A DNA stretch of 64,000 nucleotides from Fibrobacter succinogenes (lineage in GTDB: Bacteria; Fibrobacterota; Fibrobacteria; Fibrobacterales; Fibrobacteraceae), in contig CADCBQ010000004.1 in NCBI GenBank assembly GCA_902799745.1, forward strand, positions 104,220 to 168,219, in the 5' to 3' direction. The position numbers and the translations under genes are program-made. Every line of letters begins with the position of its first letter. Within the stretch, counting starts at the first letter, position 1. Below the pieces are notes generated by a model that made no database searches, had not been told where the DNA came from, and worked only from the letters and a program-made list of their open reading frames with translations. This document shows positions 36,977 through 46,333 of the stretch, one piece after another.

Positions 36977-38131
36977 TTACTCCGTGCGCTTCACGACAAT
37001 CGGAACGATCGTAGTCGGGAAATCGCCATCCTTGTCGGTCGCAAACACCGGAATGATCTTCGTAGAATCCGGCAGGTCTTCTTCAAAGCTGAAGGTACCA
37101 TCCGGGTTCAACGGGAACGGTTCGCCACGCACCTGGAGGTGTGCATCCGGACGAGTTCCGCCGTAAACGATCAAGCGGGTCTTGACCCACAGGAAGAAAT
37201 CCTTACCGTAGTTCACGGAGTCCTTAGCCACTTCGATGTTGTTCGACTGGAGGGCAGCACTAGAAAGGGCACCCGAGAACATCGATTCCGAGGAGCTACC
37301 GAAGTTACCACCGAGCTTCTTGAGCCAAGATTCAGCTGTCTGGCTGGAGAATCCGGAGCTCATGAAGTTGCCGAGCGTGTTGCCACCGAGAGAAGCCTTG
37401 GCAAAGGCATCGTCTTCGGCAGGAGCGGCGGCGGACTTGTCGAAAGTCATGACCGGAGCAGATTCTACAATGGGCTTGAAGTTCTTGCCGGATACGGCGC
37501 CGAGAACAGCGACGCAGGACTTGCCGGCGGTATTTTCAACATACCAGCTACGGGCATTTGCCGGAACTTCGACATCGCGGAACTTGCGCTTCTTGCCGCG
37601 CTGCACCGTAAGGTCATCAGCAATGTCGAACAGGCGAAGGACGATTTTCCCCTTACCATGCTTCGCTTCGTTAATTCTGTTTTCGGACACTTCCCAGAAG
37701 GCATGCATCCAGTTCGGATCCTTCTGCATGAGCACCAGGTATTCGGCGTCGAAGGACTGAGCAAGCTTTGCGACTTCTTTTTCAGAAGCCTTGGCCTTGG
37801 TAGCAGTCTTGGCGGCAGGTTTCTTTGCAACCGTCTTTGTAGCGGTCGTCTTTACGGCAGTCTTTGTTGCCGTTTTTGCAGCAGTCTTCGTTGCAGCCTT
37901 TGCAGCCGGCTTTTCAGCAGTTTTTTCGGCAGCCGTCTTCGAGGCAGTCTTCTTTGCAGCAACCTTCTTCACCTGTTCCGAAATCTTGGATACCTTCGTT
38001 GCAGCAGCCTTCTTCACCTTGGCCACCGCATTCACAGCCTTTTCTTCGGCATCCTTCATCGTCTTAAGAGTAGCGGACTTGACCGTCTTCTTAACCTTGG
38101 ATTTAGTTTCTGTTTCTTTTTTTATAGCCAT
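36977..38131 (-). CDS. DUF4912 protein with histone H1-like Lys/Ala tail
   Basis: The N-terminal 120 residues are Lys/Ala/Thr repeats (KTAAKTATKTAVKTTATKT), like histone H1 or phasin-type tails. Residues about 130-235 are the DUF4912 domain: YLVLMQKDPNWMHAFWEVSENRINEA...IVLRLFDIADD...WYVENTAGKSCVAVLG. After a Ser/Gly-rich linker a C-terminal beta domain follows (IVYGGTRPDAHLQVRGEPFPLNPDGTFSFEEDLPD), typical of this family. GGAGG lies upstream of the ATG. Transcribed with the branching enzyme. The tail could bind DNA or polyanionic glucan; this is inference. Confidence 0.88.
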   Translation of the reverse strand: MAIKKETETKSKVKKTVKSATLKTMKDAEEKAVNAVAKVKKAAATKVSKISEQVKKVAAKKTASKTAAEKTAEKPAAKAATKTAAKTATKTAVKTTATKTVAKKPAAKTATKAKASEKEVAKLAQSFDAEYLVLMQKDPNWMHAFWEVSENRINEAKHGKGKIVLRLFDIADDLTVQRGKKRKFRDVEVPANARSWYVENTAGKSCVAVLGAVSGKNFKPIVESAPVMTFDKSAAAPAEDDAFAKASLGGNTLGNFMSSGFSSQTAESWLKKLGGNFGSSSESMFSGALSSAALQSNNIEVAKDSVNYGKDFFLWVKTRLIVYGGTRPDAHLQVRGEPFPLNPDGTFSFEEDLPDSTKIIPVFATDKDGDFPTTIVPIVVKRTE

Positions 38132-38155
38132 ACGAGGCCTCCTTCATTAAAAATC

Positions 38156-39397
38156 CTACCTGCGCTCCTGACCCCACGTAGCAATACCGGTGAGTCCGAT
38201 TCGAAGTCCAATGAACATTTCTTCCCATTCCGACTTGGTGTCGGCGAAGCGCTTGCCCCCCTGTAAGGCAATATCAATCGTGGTGCCCTTACGGCCCAGC
38301 GGGAATCCACCGCCAAGCGAGCCACCCACTTCAAAGACATCCTTGATATACCAGTTTCTATACCACGCACCGGCACGGTAATTGATTCGGTTCCAGTAAG
38401 ATTCGTAGAACAAAGGGCTTCCATCGCACTGGTAACCCAGCGAAACCATGAAGTCCGTCTGCGTTTCCGTCACTTCGGGCATGTTCCAGCCACCAGCAAT
38501 ATTTTCGATATCCTTGTCCCAGACACGCCAAGTCAAGTCCATCATCACATTGTGACGCTTTGCCAAGCGGTAGTTGATACCGGTTGCAAGCATTGCAGGC
38601 ACATCGATTTCACGGGTAGAACGGGTAGACGAAAGCGTATCGATTTCGCTGAATCTAAAGTTATAATCCAGCGTATTCTGTAAAGTGTACCCAGTCGTAA
38701 ACGACAGGAAATACGACGCCAGCTTTCCACGATACTGGAGGGCTCCCGTATAGTACGCCGGGTGATCCTTGATTTCCCACGTTCCATCGACATAGTCCGA
38801 AACCAGATACTTGCCCGTAGCCCAGGCATCCGATTTTTCAATCTCCGAAGCATCTCCACCCAGAGTCAGATTTCTAGAGGTGTTGCCCATCACGACATGC
38901 GCCGATGCACCCAGAGAAAGCGAACGGAAAAACGGCAAACGGATTGCATAAGTCGGAACGAGTTCGTAGACACTTCCCTGGTATTCCAGCTTAACATTCG
39001 AGCCAATCTTGTTGTTTTCGGAATCCTCGTTGAACGACGAAGAAAAATGCTGCCAAAGAGAAAGACCCATTGCACCGAACGAACCCATCGGGAAAGACAG
39101 GTTAAACGACGGCATCGACAAATTGGAAGTAGAATAATGATGGCCACCGTTTCGAGCGTCGTTCATTTCCATCAAGAAATTCAAATTAAAGACGACCTTG
39201 GCATCAAACGCAAGACGGGCCGGGTTCACGACAGACAAGCCTTCGGCATCACCGGTCTTTGCGCCACCGGCAAAGCCGCGACCTGCAGCAGAGGCCGTAC
39301 CGCCCAACACCTGTTCATCTCCCAAGGCTTCCAAGCCAATCATCGAAGAAAAGGCGTAGCCAGACAAAATACTTAAAGCGAGCAAAAACTTTTTCAT
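38156..39397 (-). CDS. Predicted outer-membrane beta-barrel protein
   Basis: A signal peptide (LLALSILSGYAFS) is followed by GGTASAAGRGFAGGAKTGDAEGLSVVNPARLAF, the Gly/Ala-rich hatch-like opening of FadL/PorV-type barrels, then many amphipathic strands alternating aromatic and small residues, ending with a C-terminal strand (MFIGLRIGLTGIATWG). 413 residues. Its ATG overlaps the stop of the upstream lipoprotein gene (TAATG), so the two are likely partners at the outer membrane. Cargo or function unknown. Confidence 0.8.
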   Translation of the reverse strand: MKKFLLALSILSGYAFSSMIGLEALGDEQVLGGTASAAGRGFAGGAKTGDAEGLSVVNPARLAFDAKVVFNLNFLMEMNDARNGGHHYSTSNLSMPSFNLSFPMGSFGAMGLSLWQHFSSSFNEDSENNKIGSNVKLEYQGSVYELVPTYAIRLPFFRSLSLGASAHVVMGNTSRNLTLGGDASEIEKSDAWATGKYLVSDYVDGTWEIKDHPAYYTGALQYRGKLASYFLSFTTGYTLQNTLDYNFRFSEIDTLSSTRSTREIDVPAMLATGINYRLAKRHNVMMDLTWRVWDKDIENIAGGWNMPEVTETQTDFMVSLGYQCDGSPLFYESYWNRINYRAGAWYRNWYIKDVFEVGGSLGGGFPLGRKGTTIDIALQGGKRFADTKSEWEEMFIGLRIGLTGIATWGQERR

Positions 39398-40878
39398 TAT
39401 TCATTCCCCCGCTTAGAAGCAAGCCAAAGCTTGAGTGACACGGGATTTTCCACAGCCGTCGAGAAATCATAACGGGCGTAATCGTAGAAGTTAAAGAACT
39501 TCAAGACGGTATCACCCTTGGTCATGTAAACCGGATTGCCATCGGCCTTGTAAATCGTATCGGCCTCGTTAACCCTGTAGTCGGCATAAACGGTATGCTT
39601 GTCCTGCAAGAACGGCTTGCTCAAACGAATCGCAAACTTCAAGTTGCGGCCATCGCTAGCCTTGTTGATAAAGTCGCGGGCACCAAAAGTCACATGCAGC
39701 GTAAGCGAGTCCCCTTTATGGAACACCAAATTCGGGTATCCCGATTTCAAAATAGTGGCCGTATCAAGGCGGAGCATTTCCATACGGAGATACCTTTCAT
39801 CGTCATCTTCGGAATAAGTCCTATCGGTACTATCCACATAGGAGCCGACCGTAACCTGAATGGGCCAGCCCATTTCATTGCTTCCCTTGGAATCATCACG
39901 CGCCATTGTGATCTGCGCATGAACCACCGTCTGGCGGACATCGTTCTTGTCCCCTTCGGTATAGGGGAATTCATCGCCATAAAATTCAGACAAGGCCTCA
40001 AGGATCGGTTCAGACGGGAGTTCCACTACCAGGGAATCCTTCACGCCGCCATGCAGAACAAGACAATCCGAGCAATCTTCTTCATTCTTGACAAGGCTTG
40101 CCATGCGGAACGGATTCGGAGCCGGATTGAGATATGTCGTCGAATCGGCATAAAGCCCCAAAACAGGCGGATAGTAAGTGGCATCTCCATAGAAGCGGTA
40201 GATGCGGCTAGCGGTAGGAGCAGACAGGCGCAACTGCAAGCGGGCAGAGCCCTTCATCTCTTTCAGGGATTTAACCAATTCAGACGGAAGGTCCAAGCGG
40301 ATCGAAGTATCCCCCTTAGCCATTTTCACCTTGAAAACCGTATCAAGGGAACCGTCGGCTTCCCACTCGGTCAATTCCTCGTACCAAGTAGAATCCGTAA
40401 TCTCCATAATGCTGTCCAGGAACTTCTTGTTCGTACTGGTTTCAAGTTTCCAGCTGATGTTTACCGCAAGATCTTCTTCGTAAGGCAGGGAATCGCTCGG
40501 GAAAATCTTCGAATTGTAGAGCGAACGCAACCAGAACAAGCCGAGGAACGCACCCGACGTATCGGAAGCCTTCAGCTTATTCAAGAAACTCGTATCGGAA
40601 CGGAAGCCGATATCCATGACAACATCGTGCGACATGTTCGATACATGCCCCAAAACCGCATACGCATCGGCAGACTTGGGAAGCGTATCAAGATGCATTT
40701 CGGCAGAGGCAACCTTGATATCGTTGATGGTCAAGGTCTGTACCAGGTAGCTGCTGGGCATACCACGGTCAGAAAGCCATGTTTCAAGGCCGTCATCGTC
40801 GGATTCAAAAATGCAAGCAGACAGGACAAAAGCTATTGCCGCAAAAAAAGACCAAAAATAAAGCTTTTTCTTTTTCAC
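39397..40878 (-). CDS. Surface lipoprotein, 493 aa
   Basis: The GTG start at 40878 is supported by GGAG nine bases upstream. The signal peptide ends in VLSAC, a lipobox, followed by an acidic stretch (IFESDDDGLE) that resembles the export signal of surface lipoproteins in Bacteroidota. The rest is beta-rich with repeated phrases such as DSLVVELPSEPI and SIRLDLPSELV and no recognised enzyme motif. Cotranscribed with the barrel protein. TATATTGTG on the minus strand (near 40910-40918) may be its promoter, in a 107-base divergent gap with thrC. Confidence 0.8.
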   Translation of the reverse strand: MKKKKLYFWSFFAAIAFVLSACIFESDDDGLETWLSDRGMPSSYLVQTLTINDIKVASAEMHLDTLPKSADAYAVLGHVSNMSHDVVMDIGFRSDTSFLNKLKASDTSGAFLGLFWLRSLYNSKIFPSDSLPYEEDLAVNISWKLETSTNKKFLDSIMEITDSTWYEELTEWEADGSLDTVFKVKMAKGDTSIRLDLPSELVKSLKEMKGSARLQLRLSAPTASRIYRFYGDATYYPPVLGLYADSTTYLNPAPNPFRMASLVKNEEDCSDCLVLHGGVKDSLVVELPSEPILEALSEFYGDEFPYTEGDKNDVRQTVVHAQITMARDDSKGSNEMGWPIQVTVGSYVDSTDRTYSEDDDERYLRMEMLRLDTATILKSGYPNLVFHKGDSLTLHVTFGARDFINKASDGRNLKFAIRLSKPFLQDKHTVYADYRVNEADTIYKADGNPVYMTKGDTVLKFFNFYDYARYDFSTAVENPVSLKLWLASKRGNE

Positions 40879-40985
40879 TCAGATCTCCGAGTTTAAACTT
40901 CTAATTCCAGTCACAATATAGCAAATTAGGTACAAATAACCTCTAAAATTTCCTATATTTAGCCCCGAAAAAACTAGAGGATATT

Positions 40986-42326
40986 ATGGCTCAATTCAAC
41001 GCCCATTTTAGAAACATCAACGGGGACGATACTTACCCGCTGACCGACGTCATTTACCGCAGCAAGGTCGACGGCAGCTTGCTCGAAGTGGAACACGACC
41101 GCGCAGCCCTTGCAAGCAAGAGCCCCGACGAATGGAAGAAACTCTTTGCCGAACGCCGCATGAGCTTTGAACCGGCCGACATGAGCGGTATCTGGAGCAA
41201 GCGCGAAATGGTGCTCCCCGACATGCCCCTCGAAGACATCGTGACCATGCGCGAAGGCTGGAGCCCGCTGTTTGACGCAGCTCCGCTCGCAAAAGAAATG
41301 GGCATCAAGAGCCTCAAGGTCAAGCTTTGCGGTAACTCTCACACGGGATCTTTCAAGGACCTCGGCATGACGGTTCTCGTGAGCCAGGTGAACCACATTA
41401 TCAAGAAGGGTATTCACCCGATTGATGCTGTGGCTTGCGCTTCTACCGGCGACACCTCTGCAGCCCTCAGCGCCTATTGCGCCAAGGCCGGTATCCCGAG
41501 CATCGTATTCCTGCCCGCCGGCAAGACGAGCGTTGCCCAGCTGATCCAGCCGATTTCTAACGGCAGTATCGTGCTCGCCCTCGACACCGACTTTGACGGT
41601 TGCATGAAGATTGTGCAGCAGGTCACCGCCGACAACCGCATTTACCTCGCCAACTCCATGAACAGCCTCCGCGTAGAAGGCCAGAAGACGATTTCTCCGG
41701 AAATCTGCCAGGAAATGGGCTGGAAGGTGCCCGACACCGTGATTATCCCGGGCGGCAACCTCGGCAACGTCAGCGCACTCGCCAAGGGTTTCGAAGACTG
41801 CAAGGCCATGGGCCTTATCGACCGCATTCCTCGCATTATCGTGGCTCAGGCCGAAAACGCCAACCCGTTCTTCCAGGCTTACGAACGCGGCTTCGACAAA
41901 CTCGTTCCGATGCAGGCCAAAAAGACTCTCGCTAGCGCCATCCAGATTGGTAACCCGGTCAGCTATCCGAAGGCTGTACGCGCCATCCAGAAGACGAACG
42001 GCATGGTCGTGAGCGTTACCGAAGAAGAACTCGCCAATGCAGCCCACCGCGGCGACCGTATCGGTCTCTACTGCTGCCCGCACACTGGCGTGGCTCTCGG
42101 CGCCCTCGAAAAGCTCGTTGCAGCAGGCAAGATCGACAAGGAAGAAAATGTGGTCGTCATCAGCACGGCACACGGCCTCAAGTTCACCGAATTCAAGGTC
42201 GGCTACCACGAAAAGAAGCTCGAAAACATCTGCTCCAAGTTCGCGAACCCCGTGTTCAAGGCTCCGGCAGACCTCGGCGCCGTCATGGACATCTTGAAGA
42301 AAGAGATGGCTGAACGTAGGCGCTAA
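40986..42326 (+). CDS. thrC: Threonine synthase
   Basis: PLP enzyme converting O-phosphohomoserine to threonine. The PLP Lys is Lys124 in HTGSFKDLGM; ASTGDTSAALSAYCAKAGI and IPGGNLGNVSALAKGF form the phosphate and cofactor loops. 446 residues, matching the longer ThrC group. AGAGG precedes the ATG, and CTATATTTA (40953-40961) is a candidate promoter box. The homoserine-related thrH lies 14 kb away; other threonine genes are not in the window. Confidence 0.95.
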   Translation: MAQFNAHFRNINGDDTYPLTDVIYRSKVDGSLLEVEHDRAALASKSPDEWKKLFAERRMSFEPADMSGIWSKREMVLPDMPLEDIVTMREGWSPLFDAAPLAKEMGIKSLKVKLCGNSHTGSFKDLGMTVLVSQVNHIIKKGIHPIDAVACASTGDTSAALSAYCAKAGIPSIVFLPAGKTSVAQLIQPISNGSIVLALDTDFDGCMKIVQQVTADNRIYLANSMNSLRVEGQKTISPEICQEMGWKVPDTVIIPGGNLGNVSALAKGFEDCKAMGLIDRIPRIIVAQAENANPFFQAYERGFDKLVPMQAKKTLASAIQIGNPVSYPKAVRAIQKTNGMVVSVTEEELANAAHRGDRIGLYCCPHTGVALGALEKLVAAGKIDKEENVVVISTAHGLKFTEFKVGYHEKKLENICSKFANPVFKAPADLGAVMDILKKEMAERRR

Positions 42327-42377
42327 TTAAGCGCTTTATCGCTTAAATAGAAAAGCTCCGCAGAAATGCGGAGCTTT
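42327..42377. terminator. Double hairpin terminator between thrC and the 59-aa gene
   Basis: TTAAGCG-CTTTAT-CGCTTAA (42327-42346 region) directly follows the thrC stop, then AAAGCTCCGC pairs with GCGGAGCTTT (42352-42377) around AGAAAT. The second stem has T-runs on both strands and can serve both convergent genes. Confidence 0.8.
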
Positions 42378-42383
42378 CTTGTT

Positions 42384-42563
42384 TTAGGAATTTTGAGCGG
42401 AGTCCAGCCGTTCGCCAATAACCAGGCTCAAATAAGCAATTGCTGCCGATACCGATGCGACAATGCTCTCCGAACCGTAGAACATGACTCCAAATACAGC
42501 CGGAGCAAGCATCAGGAGCGTGGAAAACAGGATGTTGTTATTTGCAATGCTAAAGCGATTCAT
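42384..42563 (-). CDS. Small membrane protein, 59 aa
   Basis: The frame begins MNRFSIANNNILFSTLLMLA and continues with two hydrophobic helices (about residues 11-28 and 34-49), ending DSAQNS. AGAGAGG lies six bases upstream of the ATG (minus strand 42570-42576 region), a strong ribosome binding site, which supports a real gene despite its size. It sits alone between convergent thrC and the transporter gene. No family recognised; possibly a small envelope or regulatory membrane peptide. Confidence 0.65.
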   Translation of the reverse strand: MNRFSIANNNILFSTLLMLAPAVFGVMFYGSESIVASVSAAIAYLSLVIGERLDSAQNS

Positions 42564-42678
42564 AATTTACCTCTCTTTTACGCATACAAATATACCTTTA
42601 AAATAATGACAAAAACTGTCATTTTATAAACAATAAAAAAGGCGGAATTTACCCGCCACATTATAAAACAAAAATGAA

Positions 42679-44085
42679 TTAGCCAAACACCTTATTGTAC
42701 AATTCCGGAGCAAACTTCTGGAAGTACCCCTGAATCAAGATAATCGCGATGACGATAGGAATCACCCACTTAACGTAAAAGCGGACAATCTTGTATGTCG
42801 GAATCTTGAAACCTTTGCCAGTGTTAACTTCGGCATAGAACTTTTCTTCGCCCCAGCCACGCTTATAGCAGCAGAACACAATAAACAAGAGCGATCCTAT
42901 CGGTAACAGTGTATTGGACACCAAGAAATCTTCGAGATCCAGCACGCAGCTGCCTTCGCCAAAGGGCTGGAAGCCGGAAATCATGTTGAATCCGAGAGCG
43001 CACGGGATCGACAGCAGCACGATGAGCACCGCATTCACGCGAACCACTTCCCAGCGGTCAAAACGGCGGGCATCACGCCAGAAGGTCGTGATGTTTTCAA
43101 ACACAGCCACCACCGTCGAAAGAGCCGCAAACGAAAGGAACAAGAAAAACGCCGCACCGCAAAGTCTACCCGCAGGCATCTGCGAGAATACGTTCGGAAG
43201 CGTTACAAAGATAAGGCCCGGCCCCGCATTGGGTTCAACCCCAAAGGCAAAACAACTCGGAATAATAATCAAGCCCGCGAGCAGGGCGACTGCTGTATCC
43301 AAAGCGCAAATATTGGCAGCTTCTTTTGCAATCGAATGGTCCTTTTTGATATAGCTTCCAAAAATCGTCATGGCTCCGATACCGAGGCTCAGCGTAAAGA
43401 AGCTCTGACCCAACGCCGCAAAGAGCGCTTCGCCAATGCCGTTCTTCACAAGGTGGTCAAAATTGGGCAACAAGTAAAAACGCAAACCCGCCCCAGCACC
43501 AGGAAGCGTGACAGCGCGAATCGCAAGCGCAATCATAATGACAAACAAAAACGACATCATCCACTTGGTAATGCGTTCTACGCCCTTTTGGAGTCCGAGC
43601 GAAACAATACCGAAACCAATCAGCGTTGTCACAACCATCCAGCCGACCTGAATCGCAGGACTTGCAAGCGTTTCACCGAACATTGCGCCGACCTGTGCCG
43701 GAGTCACGTTCGAGAAATCGCCCACCACCATACGGTAGAAATAATAAAGCATCCAGCCGCAGACCGTAGTATAAAACATCATGAGCAGGTAGTTACCCGC
43801 AATCATGGGCCACTTCGCCAAATGCCACTTGGAATGTTTCGGTTCTAGTCGTTCAAAAGCACGACCCACACTGCGGTTCGCGGCACGGCCCACGGCAAAT
43901 TCCGCCATGAGAATCGGAAGGCCGAACACGAGCAAGAAGAACAGGTAGATCACCACAAAAGCGGCACCACCGTACTGCCCCGTAATAAACGGGAAACGCC
44001 ATACGTTACCTAGGCCAATGGCGCAGCCTGCCGAAATGAGGATGAACCCCATACGGGACGCAAAGGATTCTCTGTTACTATTCAT
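42679..44085 (-). CDS. Sodium-dependent transporter, NSS/SNF family
   Basis: Sodium symporter of the neurotransmitter transporter family, usually for amino acids such as tyrosine or tryptophan. The helix 1 signature is clear: FASRMGFILISAGCAIGLGNVWRFPFITGQYGGAAFVVIYLFFLL, with later AALGQSFFTLSLGIGAMTIFGSY (helix 6) and SFAALSTVVAVFENI (helix 8). 468 residues and twelve predicted helices. CTATATTTT ends four bases before the ATG on the minus strand with no Shine-Dalgarno, so the message may be nearly leaderless. Substrate not deducible. Confidence 0.92.
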   Translation of the reverse strand: MNSNRESFASRMGFILISAGCAIGLGNVWRFPFITGQYGGAAFVVIYLFFLLVFGLPILMAEFAVGRAANRSVGRAFERLEPKHSKWHLAKWPMIAGNYLLMMFYTTVCGWMLYYFYRMVVGDFSNVTPAQVGAMFGETLASPAIQVGWMVVTTLIGFGIVSLGLQKGVERITKWMMSFLFVIMIALAIRAVTLPGAGAGLRFYLLPNFDHLVKNGIGEALFAALGQSFFTLSLGIGAMTIFGSYIKKDHSIAKEAANICALDTAVALLAGLIIIPSCFAFGVEPNAGPGLIFVTLPNVFSQMPAGRLCGAAFFLFLSFAALSTVVAVFENITTFWRDARRFDRWEVVRVNAVLIVLLSIPCALGFNMISGFQPFGEGSCVLDLEDFLVSNTLLPIGSLLFIVFCCYKRGWGEEKFYAEVNTGKGFKIPTYKIVRFYVKWVIPIVIAIILIQGYFQKFAPELYNKVFG

Positions 44086-44158
44086 ATAAAAAATATAGAG
44101 TGTTGTAAGTTTTTTGTCACATTTTAGTTTCGAAGAATCCGATTAAAACGGATCCTTA

Positions 44159-44190
44159 TTTGGCATATTCCATATCATTTTCTAAATTTG
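44159..44190 (+). promoter_or_regulatory. sufB promoter of FCB type
   Basis: TTTG (44159-44162), a 20-base spacer, then TAAATTTG (44183-44190): an exact match to the Bacteroidota consensus TTTG-N19-21-TAnnTTTG. It overlaps the upstream extension of the open frame, which confirms the ATG at 44212 as the sufB start. Confidence 0.7.
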
Positions 44191-44211
44191 CACGCGCAAA
44201 AAAGGTGTAAA

Positions 44212-45627
44212 ATGAGCGAAAACTACAAATACGGTTTTGTAACGGATATCGAAAACGAGGCCTTCGAGAAAGGTCTGAACGAAGATGTCATCCGCAGGGC
44301 GTCCAAGCTCCGCGGTGAACCGCAGTTCATGCTCGATTTCCGACTAAAAGCGTATGAAAAGCTCAAGACCATGGAGCAGCCGAACTGGGGCGAACTGAGT
44401 TTCAATCCGGTGGACCTGCAAGACATTGTCTACTACTCCGCCCCGAAGACTAAGAAGAGCCACGAAAAGATTGAAGATGTTGACCCGGAACTCCTGGCCA
44501 CCTTCGAAAAGCTCGGCATTCCGCTGGACGAACAGAAGCGACTTGCCAACGTGGCCGTGGACGCGGTCTTTGATTCGGTGAGCATTTACACCAGCCATAA
44601 GCGCAAACTTATGGAAATGGGCATTCTGTTCTGCAGCATCAGCGACGCTATCAAGGAATACCCCGAACTCATCGAGGAATACCTGGGCTCTGTGGTGCCG
44701 TCTGGCGACAACTACTTCGCAGCCCTGAACAGCGCAGTCTTCGGCGACGGAAGCTTCGTGTACATTCCGCCTGGAGTCAAGTGCCCCATGGACCTTTCCA
44801 CCTACTTCCGCATCAACAACAAGGAAGCAGGCCAGTTCGAACGCACCTTGATCATCGCTGATGAAGGTGCGAGTGTCAGCTACCTCGAAGGTTGCACGGC
44901 GCCGGAATTCAGCAGCAAGCAGTTGCACAGCGCCATCGTGGAACTGGTGGCGAAGGACAACGCTAGCATTAAATATTCTACCGTGCAGAACTGGTACGCG
45001 GGCGACCGCGAGACGGGAGCCGGCGGCGTGTACAACTTCGTGACCAAGCGCGGCAAATGTGCCGGCAAGAACAGCCGCATCAGCTGGACGCAGGTCGAAA
45101 CGGGCTCTGCCATCACATGGAAGTATCCGAGCTGCGTGCTGCTGGGCGATAATTCCGTCGGAGAATTCTACAGCGTGGCCCTCACCAACGGGCACATGCA
45201 GGCCGATACCGGCACCAAGATGATCCACATTGGCAAGAACACCAAGAGCACGATTATCAGCAAGGGCATCAGTGCCGACTATTCTAGCAACGCCTACCGC
45301 GGCGAAGTGAACATTCACAAATCGGCCACGGGTGCCCGTAACTACACCCAGTGCGACAGCATGCTCGTGGGCGACAAGAGTGCGGCACACACGTTCCCGT
45401 ATATCACCGTCGCAAACGCAAGTTCCACCACCGAACACGAAGCGACCACCAGCCGCATCAGCGAAGACCAGCTTTTCTACTTCGAAAGCCGCGGCATCAA
45501 GCGCGAAGACGCAATTCAAGCAATGGTCGGAGGATTCTGCAAGGACGTGTTCAAGGAACTCCCCGGCGAATTCGCTACCGAAGCAAGACAATTGCTGACC
45601 CTCAAGCTCGAACACAGCGTCGGGTAG
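44212..45627 (+). CDS. sufB: Fe-S cluster assembly scaffold SufB
   Basis: Component of the SufBC2D scaffold that builds Fe-S clusters. Recognised by [55 protein letters not shown], and the C-terminal [43 protein letters not shown]. 471 residues, full length. Unusually, sufC and sufD are not adjacent: a terminator follows and the next gene is a DJ-1 protein. The start at 44212 has AAAGGTG upstream; the frame continues to 44188 but that part is promoter. Confidence 0.96.
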   Translation: MSENYKYGFVTDIENEAFEKGLNEDVIRRASKLRGEPQFMLDFRLKAYEKLKTMEQPNWGELSFNPVDLQDIVYYSAPKTKKSHEKIEDVDPELLATFEKLGIPLDEQKRLANVAVDAVFDSVSIYTSHKRKLMEMGILFCSISDAIKEYPELIEEYLGSVVPSGDNYFAALNSAVFGDGSFVYIPPGVKCPMDLSTYFRINNKEAGQFERTLIIADEGASVSYLEGCTAPEFSSKQLHSAIVELVAKDNASIKYSTVQNWYAGDRETGAGGVYNFVTKRGKCAGKNSRISWTQVETGSAITWKYPSCVLLGDNSVGEFYSVALTNGHMQADTGTKMIHIGKNTKSTIISKGISADYSSNAYRGEVNIHKSATGARNYTQCDSMLVGDKSAAHTFPYITVANASSTTEHEATTSRISEDQLFYFESRGIKREDAIQAMVGGFCKDVFKELPGEFATEARQLLTLKLEHSVG

Positions 45628-45646
45628 CAACATCAAAAAACTTGTC

Positions 45647-45676
45647 ATGCCGGACCCAATCCGGCATCTTTTTTTT
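45647..45676 (+). terminator. sufB terminator
   Basis: ATGCCGG and CCGGCAT pair around ACCCAAT, with a run of eight Ts after. The wider sequence GTCATGCCGGACCCAATCCG resembles a palindromic repeat widespread in bacterial genomes, here serving as terminator. Confidence 0.85.
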
Positions 45677-45706
45677 ACCTTTTAAGCATATTACTCCGGA
45701 GGCTTT

Positions 45707-46252
45707 ATGCAGATTTTATTCTTGATGGCAGATGGTTTCGAAGAAACCGAATTCGTCACCCCGTTCGATTACTGGCAGCGCGGCGGCCTGAATGTGACGC
45801 TAGCATCCATTAGCGACAGTTTGTCCGTAACGGGTAAGCTCGGGCTCCGTATTCAAGCAGATATTCTGTTGAAGGACGCCAACCTTGCACAGTTTGACGC
45901 GGTGATGCTCCCCGGCGGGGGGCTGGGCGTCAAGAATCTTGCGGCAAGTGCAGCTGTCGAAGCAGCCATCAAGCAGTTTGACGCCCAGGGCAAATGGCTG
46001 TTCGCCATTTGCGCGGCACCGCTGGTGCTTTCGAAGGCAGGCCTCTTGAAAGACCGCAAGTGCACTTGTTTCCCGGGCTGCGAAGGCGACCTCGTCTGCA
46101 AGCAGTACCTGACCGACCGCGTGGTAGTCGACGGCAAGGTGATTACCAGCTGCGGTGCCGGCTCCGCCGAAGAATTCGCCTTCGAAGGCCTCGCTCAAGT
46201 AGCGGGTCGCGAAATCTGCGAAAAGATTCGTGAGCAGGTGGTTGCCCGCTAA
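45707..46252 (+). CDS. DJ-1/PfpI family protein
   Basis: Class I glutamine amidotransferase-like fold of the DJ-1/YajL group. The nucleophile-elbow Cys102 lies in LFAICAAPLVLSKAGLL, the acidic partner in DGFEETEF (Glu12 or Glu13), and the oxyanion Gly loop in VMLPGGGLGVKNL. 181 residues. Family members act on methylglyoxal-derived damage or as redox-sensitive chaperones; which applies here is not known. GGAGG precedes the ATG. Confidence 0.9.
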   Translation: MQILFLMADGFEETEFVTPFDYWQRGGLNVTLASISDSLSVTGKLGLRIQADILLKDANLAQFDAVMLPGGGLGVKNLAASAAVEAAIKQFDAQGKWLFAICAAPLVLSKAGLLKDRKCTCFPGCEGDLVCKQYLTDRVVVDGKVITSCGAGSAEEFAFEGLAQVAGREICEKIREQVVAR

Positions 46253-46286
46253 AGCGGGATTGGTTACAACATTTATCTGAATATAA

Positions 46287-46315
46287 AAACCGGGCCGCTT
46301 GAAGCAGCCCGGTTT
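46287..46315. terminator. Bidirectional terminator
   Basis: AAACCGGGC pairs with GCCCGGTTT around an inner CGCTTGAAGCA hairpin. It separates the DJ-1 gene from the convergent giant prepilin-like gene. Confidence 0.85.
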
Positions 46316-46333
46316 AAAATTTAGGTGAAGAGG

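Noticed and set aside
39595..40896. 433-codon open frame antisense to the surface lipoprotein
   Set aside because: Arg/His/Ile-rich shadow product without a ribosome site; the opposite strand has a lipobox and coupled partner.
40974..42209. Long antisense open frame over thrC
   Set aside because: Arises from codon bias; low-complexity His/Ala/Val content and no start signal.
44344..45648. Long antisense open frame over sufB
   Set aside because: Same reason as above; sufB is unmistakable.
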